A DNA stretch of 64,000 nucleotides. Origin: Boswellia sacra. Its lineage: Eukaryota; Streptophyta; Magnoliopsida; Sapindales; Burseraceae. The notes beneath the pieces are model-generated. The model saw only the letters and a list, made by a program, of their open reading frames with translations. It had not been told where the DNA came from and made no database searches. Shown piece after piece: positions 20,400 to 33,237 of the stretch (positions are counted from its first letter, which is position 1; every line of letters begins with the position of its first letter). The DNA lies in contig SNVD02014515.1 in assembly GCA_013180625.2 (NCBI GenBank), positions 1 to 64,000 of the forward strand. The letters run 5' to 3'. The position numbers and the translations under genes were made by a program.

Positions 20400-23300
20400 C
20401 TTAGTCCAGGGTTAGATTAGAAAAAGATGAGTTTACCTTTTGTCGTCAGAAAGGGCATTGGAAGAAAGATTATCCGAAGTTGAAAAAGAAAGATAAGGGT
20501 AAGGCTATTTCTGATGCATGTGTTGTTGAGCGTGAGGATGATAGTGATTCATATATATGTCTAGTTGGTCACCCATCCACTTCTAGTTTTGATGAGTGGA
20601 TTATGGATTGGGATTGTACTTATCATATGTGTCCACATAGAGAATGGTTCCTTCAGTTTGAAGAGCTTAATGGTGGAATTGTGTACTTGAGCAATGATGA
20701 TATTTACCATATTACTGGGATAGGTTCGATCCGATTGAGGAATCATGATGGACTAACTAGAGTTCTAACAGATGTTCGGTATGTACCGAAGTTGAAGAAG
20801 AATCTCATCTCTTTAAGAGCCTTGGAATCTAAAGGTTGTGCGGTATCTATTCGAGATGGTATTCTGAGGGTCACTTCAGGCGCTCTTGTGGTATTGAAAG
20901 GCTCTAAGAGGAACAACTTGTATTACTATAATGGTAATACGGTTATTGGATTAGCAACTATGGTTTCTGATAATGATACAGATTCAAAGACCACTAGACT
21001 GTGGCATATGTCATTGGGACATGCAGGTGAGAAAGTCTTATTCACTTTTTGAAACGAGGCTTACTTAACGGTGCAAAAATCTATAAGTTGGATTTTTGTT
21101 AGCATTGTGTTCTGGGAAAGCAGGAGAGAGTGAAATTTGGCATCGCTATTCATAATACTAAGGGTGTTCTTGATTATGTTCACTCAAATGTGTGGGGACC
21201 TACCAAAACCGCATCTATGGGAGGTAGACACTACTTTGTTACTTTTGTTGATGACATTTCTAGAAGAACTTGGTGTACTATTTGAAATCAAGATGATGTA
21301 CTTAGTGCTTTCCTTAAATGGAAAACGATTATTGAGACACAAATTGATAAGAAGATCAAGCATCTTAGGACAGATAATGATGGTAAGTATTGCAGTGATC
21401 AATTTTTTAAATTATGTCAAGATGAAGATATTGTATGTCATTTTACTATTAGAGGTACACCATAACATAATAGGGTGGCAGAACGCATGAATCGGGCAGT
21501 GTTGGAGAAAGTTTGGTGTATGTTGTCCAATGTTGGGTTAGGCAAAGAATTTTGGGTTGAGGCCGTGACTTATGCATGTCATCTTATTAATTGTCTACCT
21601 TCAACTGCTATTGGTGATAAAATTCCATTAGAGGTATGGTCTGGACAACTTGTTTCTGGTTATGATTGTTTACATGTTTTTTATTCCATTGCATATTATC
21701 ATGTGAAAGAATCTAAGTTGGATCCTAAAGCCAAGAAAGCGATTTTCTTGGGATTTGCTTTAGGAGTAAAAGGATGTCGTCTTTGGTGTCCTAGTTTGAG
21801 AAAGATTGTATCTAGCCAAGATGTGACATTTGATGAGTCTTCAATGTTAAAAAAATCAGAAAACCAGACAAAGGTGAATGGTACTCCACAACAGCTGGAG
21901 CATACTCAACAGCTGGTGGAGTTTGAAACAACAACATTGAACCCAGGTAGATCTGTTGAGACAGATGATGGTACTTTTGTGACAGAGGAGGATTTGGGAG
22001 ATGAAAGAGAGGGTTCTACTCAGAAACCTCAACAGCGGTATGAATCTATTGTAGTTAATAGGCTAAGACGTGAGATTCGCAAACCTGCTCGATTTGCTGA
22101 TATGGTGGCCTATGCACTTCTAATTTTAGATGATGATATTCCTTCCACTTATAAAAAGGCAGTCAGATGTTCTGAAGTTGATTAGTGGAAGACAACTATA
22201 AGGGAAGAGATGCAGCCTTTTCAGAAAAATGAAACTTGGGAGTTAGCTTAACTACCGAATGGTAAAAGGGTAATTGGGTGCAAACAGGTATATACAAAGA
22301 AAGATGGATTTCTTGACAAGAATGACGTCTGCTAAAAGGTAAGGTTGGTGGCTAAAGGCTACGCTCAGAGGGAAGGAATTGACTGTAATGAGGTATTTTC
22401 TCCAGTTTTGAAACATTCTTCTATTAGAATTTTGTTGGCCTTGGTAGCTCAGATGAATATGGAACTAGTCCAACTTGATGTAAAAATTACATTTTTGCAT
22501 GGTGACTTGGAAGAGGAAATCTATGTGACTCAGCTACAGGGATTCAAAGTTGCTGGTAAGAAAGATTTGGTCTGCAAACTGAAAAGATTGCTTTATGGTT
22601 TGAAGCAATCTCCGAGGCAGTGGTACAAGCGATTTGATCGGTTTATGATGGGTCAGAAGTACAGAAGAAGCAAATTTGATAATTGTGTATTTTTAGAGGC
22701 TACGTGATGGTTCTTTCATTTATCTACTCTTGTATGTTGATGATATATTGATAGCTTCGACGAATGTCGAAGAAATTGTAAAGTTGAAGACTCAGTTGCA
22801 TTAAGAGTTTGAGATGAAAGATTTGGGTGAAGCTAAGAAGATACTAGATATGAAGATTAGCACAGATAGAGGGAGAGGCAAGATTTGTTTGACGTAGAAG
22901 TAGTATCTGAAGAAAGTGTTACAGTAGTTTGACATTACAAAGCAGTCAAAACCTATAAGTACCCCACTTGCTCCTTATATGAAACTCAATGCATCTTTAT
23001 CTCCTAGTACAAATAAGGAACGAGAGTATATGTCTCGAGTTCCATATGCTAATGCAGTTGGTAGCCTAATGTATGCTATGATGTGTATAAGACCTGACAT
23101 TTCACATACAATTGGAGTGGTGAGCAAGTATATGCATGATCCTGATAAAGGACATTGACAAATAGTGAAATGGATTCTACTGTATTTCCTGTAAACCGTA
23201 GACGTTGGTTTAGTCTTTGAGTGGGATGATACGTGTGATCAGTATGCTATTGGTTATGTTGATTCAGATTATGCCAGTGATTTGGATAAACGTCAGTTGA

Positions 23301-23706
23301 CAATCGGTTATGTGTTTACTTTTGTAAGAGCACCAGTGAGTTGGAAGTTTACTTTACAGTCTACGGTGGCTTTGTCTACTACAGAGGTAGAGTATATGGG
23401 AATGACAGAGGCTATGAAGGAAGCTATTTGGTTATAAGGATTACTAAATGAATTGGGAATTGGTAAAAGAAGATCACTCTATATTCTGACAATCAGAGTG
23501 CTATCCACTTAGCGAAGAATCCAATGTTCTATGTTCGTATGAAGTATATTGATGTTCGGTATCATTTTGTGCGAGAGATTATTTATGAAGGGAGAACTTA
23601 CTTTAGAAGATTGGGACTGCCGAAAATCCTACAGATATGTTGACTAAGGTTATGATAGCTATCAAGTTCAGTCATTGTTTAGACTTGATCAATATTATGC
23701 GAGTTT
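20400..23706 (+). pseudogene. copia gag-pol remnant
   Basis: A degenerate zinc knuckle, FTFCRQKGHWKKDYPK (last Cys now Tyr), lies at about 20431-20478, only about 310 bp after the LTR, so most of gag is gone. Then: protease region WIMDWDCTYHMCPHR and WHMSLGHAGE (20480-21052); integrase HSNVWGPT, RTDNDGKY and NRVAERMNRA (21120-21660); reverse transcriptase from VAKGYAQREG (22345), LLYGLKQSPRQWYKRFD and YVDDILIAS (about 22735); RNase H with STTEVEYMGM (about 23375). Many stops and frame changes. Tork/TNT1 lineage by wording. Confidence 0.85.
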
Positions 23707-23809
23707 GACCGCGCCATTGAGCGCATTTGGAGGCGTTGTAGCTGTGATAGAGAATATGGGAAAAAGAAGAGTCTTGAGGTGGATTGGCTAAATCGCCAAG
23801 GTGGAGAAT

Positions 23810-24377
23810 TGTTAGAGTTTTGGCTCTTTAGCCATTTATATGTGTGTGCAAGGGTCCCACATGGAGTGAGAGTCATTGTGTTGGAGAGGCTTAGGCTTAT
23901 AAATTAAAGCCAAGTCTTCTCATTTATGTGTCTCATTAAAATTCTTCTTCACCCCCCCATATTTGTAAGGTCTCAATATCAGACCTCATAGTTTAAGGGC
24001 CTTTTCATTAAGAACCTTAAAGTTTGTAATATTTTTTTTCCTCTTTGATTTTGGGTATTTGTAGTATTACCAAATTGTTTGGGTAATTACGGTTTGGCTC
24101 AAATATTTGGATAATTACAGTTTGACCTAATAGTTGTGGTATTTGTATTGTGGCACAAACATTTGTAATTCTCTTTGAAGATAGTGAAATGTTTCTTCAG
24201 CGGCGCCCGAGGACGTTGGTAACAATACTGAACCTCATTAAATCTTGGTGTTCTTTCTATTTCTACATTGTTGGTTAATTGGTTACCTCTTTAGTTACTA
24301 TTATATTTAATTATCTGGCATAATTTGTGGTTGTACATTTGGTTGTTTTGATGGTATCGCTTCCACATTGCATAACA
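23810..24377 (+). repeat. 3' LTR of copia element
   Basis: Matches 19553-20119 with scattered substitutions; followed directly by the TSD TTTAT. Confidence 0.9.
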
Positions 24378-24382
24378 TTTAT

Positions 24383-26400
24383 CAAATAAATCATAAATAT
24401 TTTTCAAAGAAAAAAATTGATGTTCAAGATTAGAAGTATATAAAACAAATTAGAGGTAAAACATTTAAGAAAATTAAGGGTTTATATTATTCGTTTAAAA
24501 TTTTTATTTTAGGGTAAAACTGTCAAACATTGAAAAGATAAAAGAAAAGGATCTAGTGAATTTAAAAGTAGAGGTTGAATAGAGCAACTTATCTTAAAAA
24601 CCTAATTTTTTTTTAAACAAAAAGAAAAGCAGTTATTTTTATTTGCACTAGTTTAACCCCAGCCACCAATTTGAATTGCATAACCCGAATCATGCAGAAC
24701 CATATTTTTCTTATAAGCTTTTCACGTCTACTTAAATTATGTGGTGATTTTGTAGCCTTATGCAAACTTCATTCATTCTATTGTACCAGACAAGGCCTCC
24801 ATGGCCTAACCTAGAAAGGAAATACATTCAAAACCAGAAGGCAAAAATAAAGCAATAACATCATGGTGGAACCCAGAGAACCCAAAATTCACTTTTCTAT
24901 CCATCTACAACTAAGGTAGAAAAAATAAGATGCCAACAACTCATCAAGTTTTATTTGGGTTTTGGTTGATCAAGATGTGTGGTGCCTTCACCATATTGGC
25001 TGATCACATTTGAGGCTTCCTCCTGTTTAGTTTGCCACTTCACCTATTTCACCTAAAATGTTAAGCTAGTAGGTATGGATTCAGCATTAATTTTATTCTC
25101 TCTCATGTGCAAGAAACATTAATTTTAGAATCTTAGATAGTTGGACCAAAAAGGTTTGATACCATGTTAATTCAGTTTGGCACTTAACCTAAAAGCTTAA
25201 ACTAATAGGTTGGGCTCAACATTAATTTTATCCTTTAATATTTTTAGTGAATCTTGTGTTTGTCTTTTTCCTTTATTGTTTGTTGTTGGCTTTTGATCCA
25301 TGGATGATATCAAACAATTCTTCTCTTCTAGATTTGACTCTATGTTCTCCTTTCCCCTGCTCTTGAAGAAACAAGAGACTAGTAGAAATGGAGCTTCTTG
25401 GACGCTTTATATATTTACCTTCAACATTAAGCGATGAAAAGAGAGATTCAAGCTTTCAGTTGTTGAGAGATTCTTTGGGATTTTTCTTTTCAATCTTTTA
25501 GATGAAATTTGATGGACAATAGTTGTTTTTTCTTATGAATTTTCCTTTTTACCCTTATATTTCTCAACGATATTATGCCAAACTCTAGGGTAGTTTACTA
25601 ATTAAAAATTATTCTTTAAAATCTAACAACTTGCAACTCTAATTTTTTAGGCTTTTGAAAACATATAAATGTAATTTTAATAGCTATCTCACTATTGTTA
25701 TTAATATTTGTTGTGGAATAACAGGAGTGGAAAAAGAGATACCAAATAAACAGGAAAAATTAAAAGCTATTTGTATTAATTAATCCTACAAAGAAATATA
25801 TATGATAGATGTATCATTAATAATTATTTTTTTCTTAAAGGTCAAGAATAAATAAAGGAGTTTTTCAAACAGGATGGAGTCTTTCGTATAGGGTATATTT
25901 TAAAAGGATATTTGTGAAATTAATTGGGGTGATTTTAAGTTATAAAATCTTTGTAAATATAAATAAACAAATAAATGGGATAAATTTAGGAGTGGGGTTT
26001 CATTAGGCCACTGTTGGCAGAAAAATAGCATCACCCTTTAATAAAAGAGTTGTACTATTTAAGCCCTACTTTTAACTCTCCAACCCCTACTTCTAAATTT
26101 ACTCCATTATAAATTTTAATTCTCTAATTTTTTCTCATTACACCCCATTAATTTCCAAATTACCCTTTATTTTAGAATTTGAATATAACAATACTTTTTT
26201 CTTCATTGTTATCAATTTAACTGAAATGCTTCTTCAATTGATCAATAATTTATACGAATTTCATTATTATCAATTTAACTGAAATGGTTATTTGTTTCAA
26301 CAACTGATTTCAAGTTTGCTGTTGAAGTTGAGGAGAAAAAAAGAAAATAGTTTAATCCACCATTGCTCTCTCTCCACCTTTCTCTTCCATGTGTCTTGAT
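24383..26400. other. Intergenic DNA, no gene seen
   Basis: AT-rich. Two related segments at about 25035-25105 and 25175-25240 share AGCATTAATTTTATTC/CAACATTAATTTTATCC wording, suggesting an old repeat. No coding signal I can support. Confidence 0.5.
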
Positions 26401-26434
26401 AATATTCTTTTTAAATTTTTAATTTTTTGTAGCG

Positions 26435-26696
26435 GCTTTACTCATGGAAATGCCAATGGCTTACCCTCCAAACAAGTCTACTTCGATTGGATAACTTCAA
26501 AAGTTGTTAGTCTATGACTCTACAATCCATTGCTGAAACGAGACAAACAAAAACTGCTTCAAAAGCATCTAGCTTTCGTTCTTGAAGGAGACTTGAATGA
26601 TGCACCCTTGTTAACCCATCCTTTCAATCATGCATTGTACAGATTGATTTTAGATGACGAAGTTGAAGATAAACACTTTATTTGGATGGCCTAGTG
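26435..26696 (+). pseudogene. Possible captured exon of an unidentified gene
   Basis: A frame with protein-like composition in otherwise AT-rich DNA: GNANGLPSKQVYFDWITSK, one TGA, then LYNPLLKRDKQKLLQKHLAF, followed by VLEGDLNDAPLLTHPFNHAL and YRLILDDEVEDKHFIWMA. I do not recognise the family. The piece lies between two loosely inverted segments (about 26047-26080 and 26870-26905, sharing a TTTTAACTCT core), so it could be a gene fragment carried by a DNA transposon. No target duplication could be confirmed. Confidence 0.35.
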
Positions 26697-27119
26697 TTTA
26701 GGAATTTGAGATTTTGAAGCAACAGAACCAAAACATATTTGCTTTCAGATTCTTATGATTTATAACACATACTTTATAAATTGTTTTTGCACTTTTTTGT
26801 AATTTTAATTAAGGATAAAATTAAAAGAAAAAGAGAAAACATTAAAAATGGCGCCAAAGAGTTAAAATATGGGAGCTGAATAGAATTACTGTTAATCAAA
26901 ATATTAAGAGAATAACGAAGTAGTTGGTCTTGGCCCAATAGACTAAGAAATGAAAATAAATGAAAGAGATTACTCGTACATGAATACCGTGCTAACTTAG
27001 GTTGTTAAAAAAAATTATTGCAATTGAGTTGTACGTAATATTACTCCTCAAAATTGTTTTTTTTCCTTTCTTATTCTTTCCATTTTCTTTAATTACTTCT
27101 TCCATTTTTTACTTCTAAT

Positions 27120-27124
<5 letters not shown>

Positions 27125-27182
<58 letters not shown>

Positions 27183-27200
27183 ATATATATATATATATAT
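27125..27200. repeat. (CT)n followed by (AT)n microsatellite
   Basis: About 55 bp of CT dinucleotides (27125-27179) followed by 20 bp of AT (27181-27200). Confidence 0.98.
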
Positions 27201-27639
27201 GACATGACCCACCCCTAGATACATGGATAAATCGTGCCTAAAACTGTTCACTAAAAGAACAATCTTTCAATTAACTATCTTTCTACATTTTTTGCTCTGC
27301 CACTCTGATAAAATTATTCATAAAAAATTATTTCTAGTTCAGGTCTTTTATGTAAAATACTAAAAAAAATACTCAAAAAATTTTTAATGAAAAAAACGGC
27401 AGAGTTTCCTCTATAATTTGAACAAAACCCCCTAAAAAAAACACACACATTTTTACACTTCTAAAATATTTTTCATCCCAACTTTTTTTGGGACTTTTGT
27501 CCTTGTCAACTACAACATACTAAAAGATAAATAATTTATACTCAACATACTTAATATTTAAAAATTTATACAAGATACATAAAAATGAAATATTTTTAAT
27601 GCATGAAAAATTATTATACATCGCGTGGCCTTCCTTAGC

Positions 27640-30600
27640 ATCAAATACAGCTTAATACCAAATCCGTAGCACCTGGTTGGAAAAGGAATAGGAAAAGAGT
27701 GAGCTAAAGGCTCAGTGAGTGGACAAATTTTATTACATAAAATATTATTTTCTTTCTTTCATACAACTCATTTCTTGAATAAAGCTTTATGTTTTAAAAT
27801 CTCATTTTCTTAAAACAAAATACAATGTTTAATCACTTTTAAAAGGGAACCAGTAAACCTTTTTTTTCAAAATAACGTATAAATGACTATTTCTTCCCAA
27901 CTTTCTTTTAAACTTAATTATTATAAAACAACTGTAAAAGTTTATTAACCTTTTGTAAAGAAAATACTTTATATAATTCTTTAACTTACTTACCAAAATA
28001 ACTTAATATTCTTAAAGTATACAAGCAAATCACTTACGTACCTTTACTTTGAACCCTTCTTTAATCTCTTACACAGTGCAAAAGGTATTACTATATCTCT
28101 TTCTTTTCTATTAAAAAAAATGTATAAGTAGACGCCAAAAGAAATCAAATGATATAGAACTTTTAAATAACACTCATTTCATCATATACTCAGTCACTTA
28201 TTGACTTTATTTTCTAAACCAATCATAAATTGTATGACTATGATTACTTCATAATAAAATCATATAATATATTTCTGACTAGAAACTCTCATCTCATATT
28301 TATACTTGAGAAAAATCTATCGTACTTGTTAAAATGTCATCAAATCTCTCATAGAATTTTCAAAACAAATAACTTTTGATTAAAAATCTTCAAATACAAT
28401 TGCTTGATTCTATACGTTTTAAAAACAGTGAAAAGAATGCATATTTCTCAATCTTATAAAATAAAGTTGATGATGATATGCTAAAATCATCGCTTCAGTT
28501 ATTTAATATACAAAACATAATTTCCTTAAAAATCTTCTTTCAAAAGAAACTTTTGTGAATAATACTTCTTTCTCAAACTAACTCATATAAACATATTTAA
28601 AAATTTTTTCATTATGCTAAATAAGTACCCCTGAAACTGTCTGATCCTGCCTGGCGAGATCTAACATCGCATAGGCAGAACTATCTAAATTTTCTCATAC
28701 CTGATGAGATCTACATCACGCAGGAAGAGCTATCTGTATCTAGCGAGATCTGACATCGCACAGACCTGCTATCTGGTCATACGCATGCGTAGAGCTGCCC
28801 CCAAAGGGTTAAAGCGCCCAGATCACACGGCCCAAAGCCTCTATATGTGTCTAAACAGGCCCTAAAGGCTTCTATCTATATCATTGTCTTAAGTGATATG
28901 AATAACTGTTTGAGTATCTAGGTACTAGCTTAGTATAACACAACTGCACTTTCTTATTTTTATTAAAAACTGATTTCATTACAAAACTGCTTTACATGCC
29001 AAAATTTCTCTTCAAGCGATTTTATCAAAATCTGCAAATTTTATGCAAGCTAAAACTGAAAATATTTGTATTATTTGAATTAATCCAGGACAAACATTTA
29101 AAAAGACATTTCTAAATACTTTAAGAAATCCTTGAGTCAAATGACTATGAAAACTTTAAATACCGATGTTGTCACTCTTTCTTTAAATTTATGAATTATA
29201 ACTTTTTGAAAACTAAAATGCGCTTCAAATATAAAATCTGATTTTTCTTTCCTAAATGTTATATCTTTGTTCAAAAACTAATTTTAAAACTAAAATTCAC
29301 GTCTACAACCATTTTGAAAAGTATCTTTGAAATATCTTAATGATTGAAAACAAGTATAACAAATAAGTCTATCTATCCTCAAGAAATACAAAAGAAACTA
29401 ACTTGAATTCTTCTAAATTCGCTAAAATTCTTGAAAATGCTATAAAATGCTAAATAAACATAACTAAGTAAATACTAAAACATACTTCTTAATTATCCAG
29501 AAAATAAATCTTCTACTCTCTCTAAAACTTTCTAAAATATCCATAAAAATAACATTCAGAGAAATCATTATAACCCATAAAATAAAATACTTTTCCACTC
29601 ACTAATTTGGTTGCACAACTAGGTTAGCTCGTAGTTGATTCCAAAGTCAACGTTCCACCTAGCTAGCCACATCCTTCAACAAAGAATTAATCCTTCCTTG
29701 TCCTAAAATCATAAAAGAGCTCATCACATCATATTCAATTCATAGTCAACTTAAATGTTTAAAATTCCTAATATCCAACTTCATATCTTAATCCAATCAA
29801 TCCTAATTAACTCTATTTCCAAACTTCTTAAACAGAGCAATTCTTGTTCATTGATTTTTAAATAATTGACTTGTCAAAATGCTCTACAATTTTATACAGA
29901 CCTTCTAAACATACATATCTAATACCATATAAAATTTCATAGCATTCTATGTTCATTATGTACCTCAAAATCTTCATGTTTCCAGATACAAAAATTCTGA
30001 AAATTAATTCCCAGAATTGACCTCTCCCTTTTCTAAAATATATGATAATTTGTAATAAATTTTTAAAATCACAAAACTCTTCAGATTTAAACTAGACATA
30101 TATACAAACTCGTATCCCAAATTTTATAATTTTTGAAGACCTCTGGATACCTCACATAATTTACCCAAAACTGATTTTCTGTAGAAAAACTGAATTTTCA
30201 GTAGTGAACAATAACTTCAAAAATTCATATAAAATTGCATACTCAACATTTTTTAGTCAATCCAACTTTAAACAAATCCTTAGCATGTCTATTTTAACAT
30301 ATATAAATTTGAGAATCAGATTCAAAGCCAACAAATTACAGAAATTTTCGGAAAGGCTACTGTTTATAGAACTTTAGATTTCCATCATCATCCTCAAAAC
30401 TTAACATTCCTTCAAACAAATTCCATAAAAATCAACAATAATATAAAATGCCTTGAATAATACTTCCAATATCATCATTATTCTTCCTTCTCTCTCTAAA
30501 AATTCTAAAACATCCAAATGTCTCCTTAAATTTCAATTCTATTGCATGAAATATACAAAATAACTTAATATTGCCTTGGAATTTTGAAAATCACCTGATT

Positions 30601-30767
30601 TTTCTTCTCCAACAGCCCCAAAAGACTCTTCCCTCTTTTCTCTCTTCACTCCCGTCACTCCTCTCCATTTTCTCTAGAATTGTCCCTTTTTTTGTCTCTC
30701 CCTTCACTTGTTTTTGTAACATATTTTTGGGCTGGGCCTTCTTCACTTAAGCCCAATGGGCATTACA
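27640..30767 (-). repeat. LTR-like block, probably a solo or truncated LTR of a Ty3/gypsy element
   Basis: On the minus strand it starts TGTAATGCCCATTGGGCTTA at 30767, a terminus style I associate with Tekay/Del-type LTRs. It contains a block of degenerate repeats (28645-28780) built on GCGAGATCT-ACATCGCA and the phrase GTGAGCTAAAGGCTCAGTGAGTG (27698-27720), also known to me from such LTRs. No coding region. The other terminus and a target duplication were not found, so the left limit is approximate. Confidence 0.35.
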
Positions 30768-32059
30768 ATATATATATATATATCTGTTTTTTATTATTGT
30801 ATCTCGTTCTCTTTTCTCCCCTATATTTTTGTCTAATTTTTTCTCATTTATTTTGGATTTTATCCATTTTTTATTAGTTACTTTTGAGACTCTCTATTCC
30901 TTGTCACATACTTTGTGAACTACAAGATAATTATTTAAGGAAAGTATTATATCAAAATATCAAGAGTAAAATTTTTTTTAGAATCATGATAACAAATAAA
31001 TAACTATATAGAAAATAACAAAATCATGGTAACTGATAACATCTGGATTTAAGTGGAGAACTTAGAAAAGGATCAAAACCACAAATAACACATGTTCTTA
31101 AATGGGAACTCCAAAAACCACGACATATCAAAACAAATAATTTTAACTATCCGATAAATTGATAGGATTTGGCCCAACCCTACCCTTGGGTTTTCATAGC
31201 TATATTTTCTTTGTGCACGCTACTAAAATTCTCAAAATTATTTTGACAGTTGGCCCCAACATTTGTCAAAGTTTTGTGAGATAAGCAGTGACGTAAAACT
31301 TCTCCGTTTGTTTGTGCTTTTCATTATTCATCCTGTAACTTCCCCAGTAGTGCGTTTAATAAACTAATTGATTAATCGTCACAGCCTTATTGAACATATG
31401 CAGTATATTTTATTTGTTGATGCGAAAAATGATAAACAAATTAACAAGAGAAGATTAGGATATACATACTCTTAACGATTTCTTCACCGAAAATGTTTTT
31501 GGGTCTTTTTTTTTTTCTCTCCCAAAGACAAGACAGCCAACCTCTTATCAAACAAGATTTATACATAAATATATAAAGGACCTGAATTTTCAATACTTAT
31601 ATAAACAGAAATGTAGCATAATTTATTAGCTGCTTTTTACATAAAAGTACCAGAAAAGATCCAAAATTATTAAACAGTAACTTGGATGTCCCAAAAATTC
31701 CCCAAATCCTTTCCAACAGGCAACAACCCGAATGCCCAAAAGAGTCCAAACAAATCAAAAACAAGAGAGACATGCACCACATGATAATGCAAATGTAGAT
31801 TATCCGAGTTTCTCCACTCCTTTACTCATTCCATGGCTAGGCTACCATTAAAAATGAAAATACTTCAAAAAAAAAAGTCAGACATAAAAAATAATTAATT
31901 ACTTAATATTTTGAATTTTCTTTTAAGAAAATGCAAATTTAGAGACCTTGATGAAAATTAACCTTAGTCCTTAAAATGTGGATAGTGTACCATAACCACA
32001 TCTGATGTATCTTCTTGCTGTTCTTCTTTAATCCCTGGAAACTGATAAATTTTGTCTTA
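30768..32059. other. Intergenic DNA, no gene seen
   Basis: AT-rich, with a short (AT)n at about 30768-30782. Nothing coding or repeated that I can support. Confidence 0.5.
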
Positions 32060-32064
32060 ATTCT

Positions 32065-32463
32065 TGATGAACTCATGCATGACATGCATGAGTTCTAGAA
32101 TTCTGCTGAGCTCATGCATGACATGCATGGCTTCCAGAATCCCTCCCATGTGAATGCATTGAGAGTCAAATTAGTTAGGCACCTCCAATTTTGAAAATCA
32201 AAGGAAGTAGCCAAATTTGATTTGAATTTGTATGCAGAATTTCCCTATAAATATGGGACGAATTCTGCCTTGTTTATGCATCAGAGAGATTCCAGAGAGA
32301 GTCCAGAGTCTAAACCAGAGAGTTTAGGATTGAGAGAGAGAGCCAGGAGAGCTCCAGAATTATTTAGGGGAGTTTTTGTGTAATTCTTGTACATTAATTT
32401 TCTCTGTTAATACAAGTTAATTTTCTCCCAAATTCTGTTCTGAGTTCTTATTACATCCCAACA
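32065..32463 (+). repeat. 5' LTR of copia copy 1
   Basis: TATAAATA box at 32246-32253. The U3 start contains a 27-bp palindrome with CATGCATG cores (32069-32095) and a second, imperfect one at about 32109-32131. Confidence 0.95.
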
Positions 32464-32465
32464 AG

Positions 32466-32477
32466 TGGTATCAGAGC
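32466..32477 (+). promoter_or_regulatory. Primer-binding site (initiator tRNA-Met)
   Basis: TGGTATCAGAGC, two bases after the LTR; complementary to plant initiator tRNA-Met, as in most copia elements. Confidence 0.95.
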
Positions 32478-32742
32478 CTCGTTAAGCTCCTGGAACGTCA
32501 GAACAGAGAGAAAAAAATTCAGAGAAAATTTGTCCCCTGTTTCTGGAAAATTTCGATTTTTCGGAAAGTCATCGAAATTCGAATTTGAAGTGTTCTGTGT
32601 GTTCGTGAGATCGAGCTGAGCATTCTGCAATTTTCCGGCGACCGAACCGACCACCAGAGATGCCGCACGCGCCTCCGACCTGGTCTGCGAGTGGGCGTCA
32701 CTCGCTACACGCGCTGCACGCGCGTCTCAAGGAAGAAGACGA

Positions 32743-32901
32743 CCACGTCAGCGCCACGTCATCAGCCACGTCAGCGACCTTTTTTGCCACGTCATCAGGA
32801 CACGTCAGCATATCGCCACGTCAGCGTGCCACGTCAGCTGCCATGTGTCGCCACGCCAGAGCCACGTCAGCACTATGGACCCCATCTGCCACGTCAGCAA
32901 A
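32743..32901 (+). promoter_or_regulatory. Leader array of nine CACGTCA (TGACGTG) motifs
   Basis: Nine copies of CACGTCA, seven of them in the context CACGTCAGC, within about 160 bp of the untranslated leader. The reverse complement GCTGACGTGGC is an ACGT-core C-box/G-box hybrid bound by plant bZIP factors in other genes. The relative at 48145-48275 has the same array. Function is inferred from motif identity only. Confidence 0.7.
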
Positions 32902-33237
32902 TCGTTGGAAAATATCATTTGGGCCCCTGTATTTTCGGGTAATTACAATTTGACCCCTGAATTTCTAAAATTTACATTTCACTCCTTAGGAAATATCAGT
33001 TTGGCCCCTGTAATTCTGATAAATATATTGTGCCCCTTTTAGTTTCTGAAATTTCCGTTTAGCCCTTAAGAAATTTCAGTTTAGTCCTTAAAGTTTCCAA
33101 AGCTTAGTATTTATTGTATAAAAAGAATTTTTGAGCCCCGGAAGAGGCTATTCCACCTAATTTGACCGTTCCGGACGTAACGGTGGGCTCGGATTTTTGA
33201 AATTCAATTTCCATTTTAGTGAATTAATTATTCTAAA

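Larger units (their letters stand above)
19553..24377 (+). mobile_element. Complete but dead Ty1/copia (Tork/TNT1-like) element, TSD TTTAT
   Basis: LTRs at 19553-20119 and 23810-24377 (about 567 bp each), both starting TGTT and ending ACA. The 5-bp TTTAT lies on each side (19548-19552 and 24378-24382), so the ends are exact. The primer site after the 5' LTR is decayed (TTAGTATTAGAGCC where TGGTATCAGAGC is usual). A purine tract, AAGGTGGAGAAT, precedes the 3' LTR. Confidence 0.92.

Noticed and set aside
32660..32953. Frame of about 97 codons with SATSAT-like repeats in the copia leader
   Set aside because: The repeats come from the DNA-level CCACGTCAGC array; copy 2 does not keep the frame.
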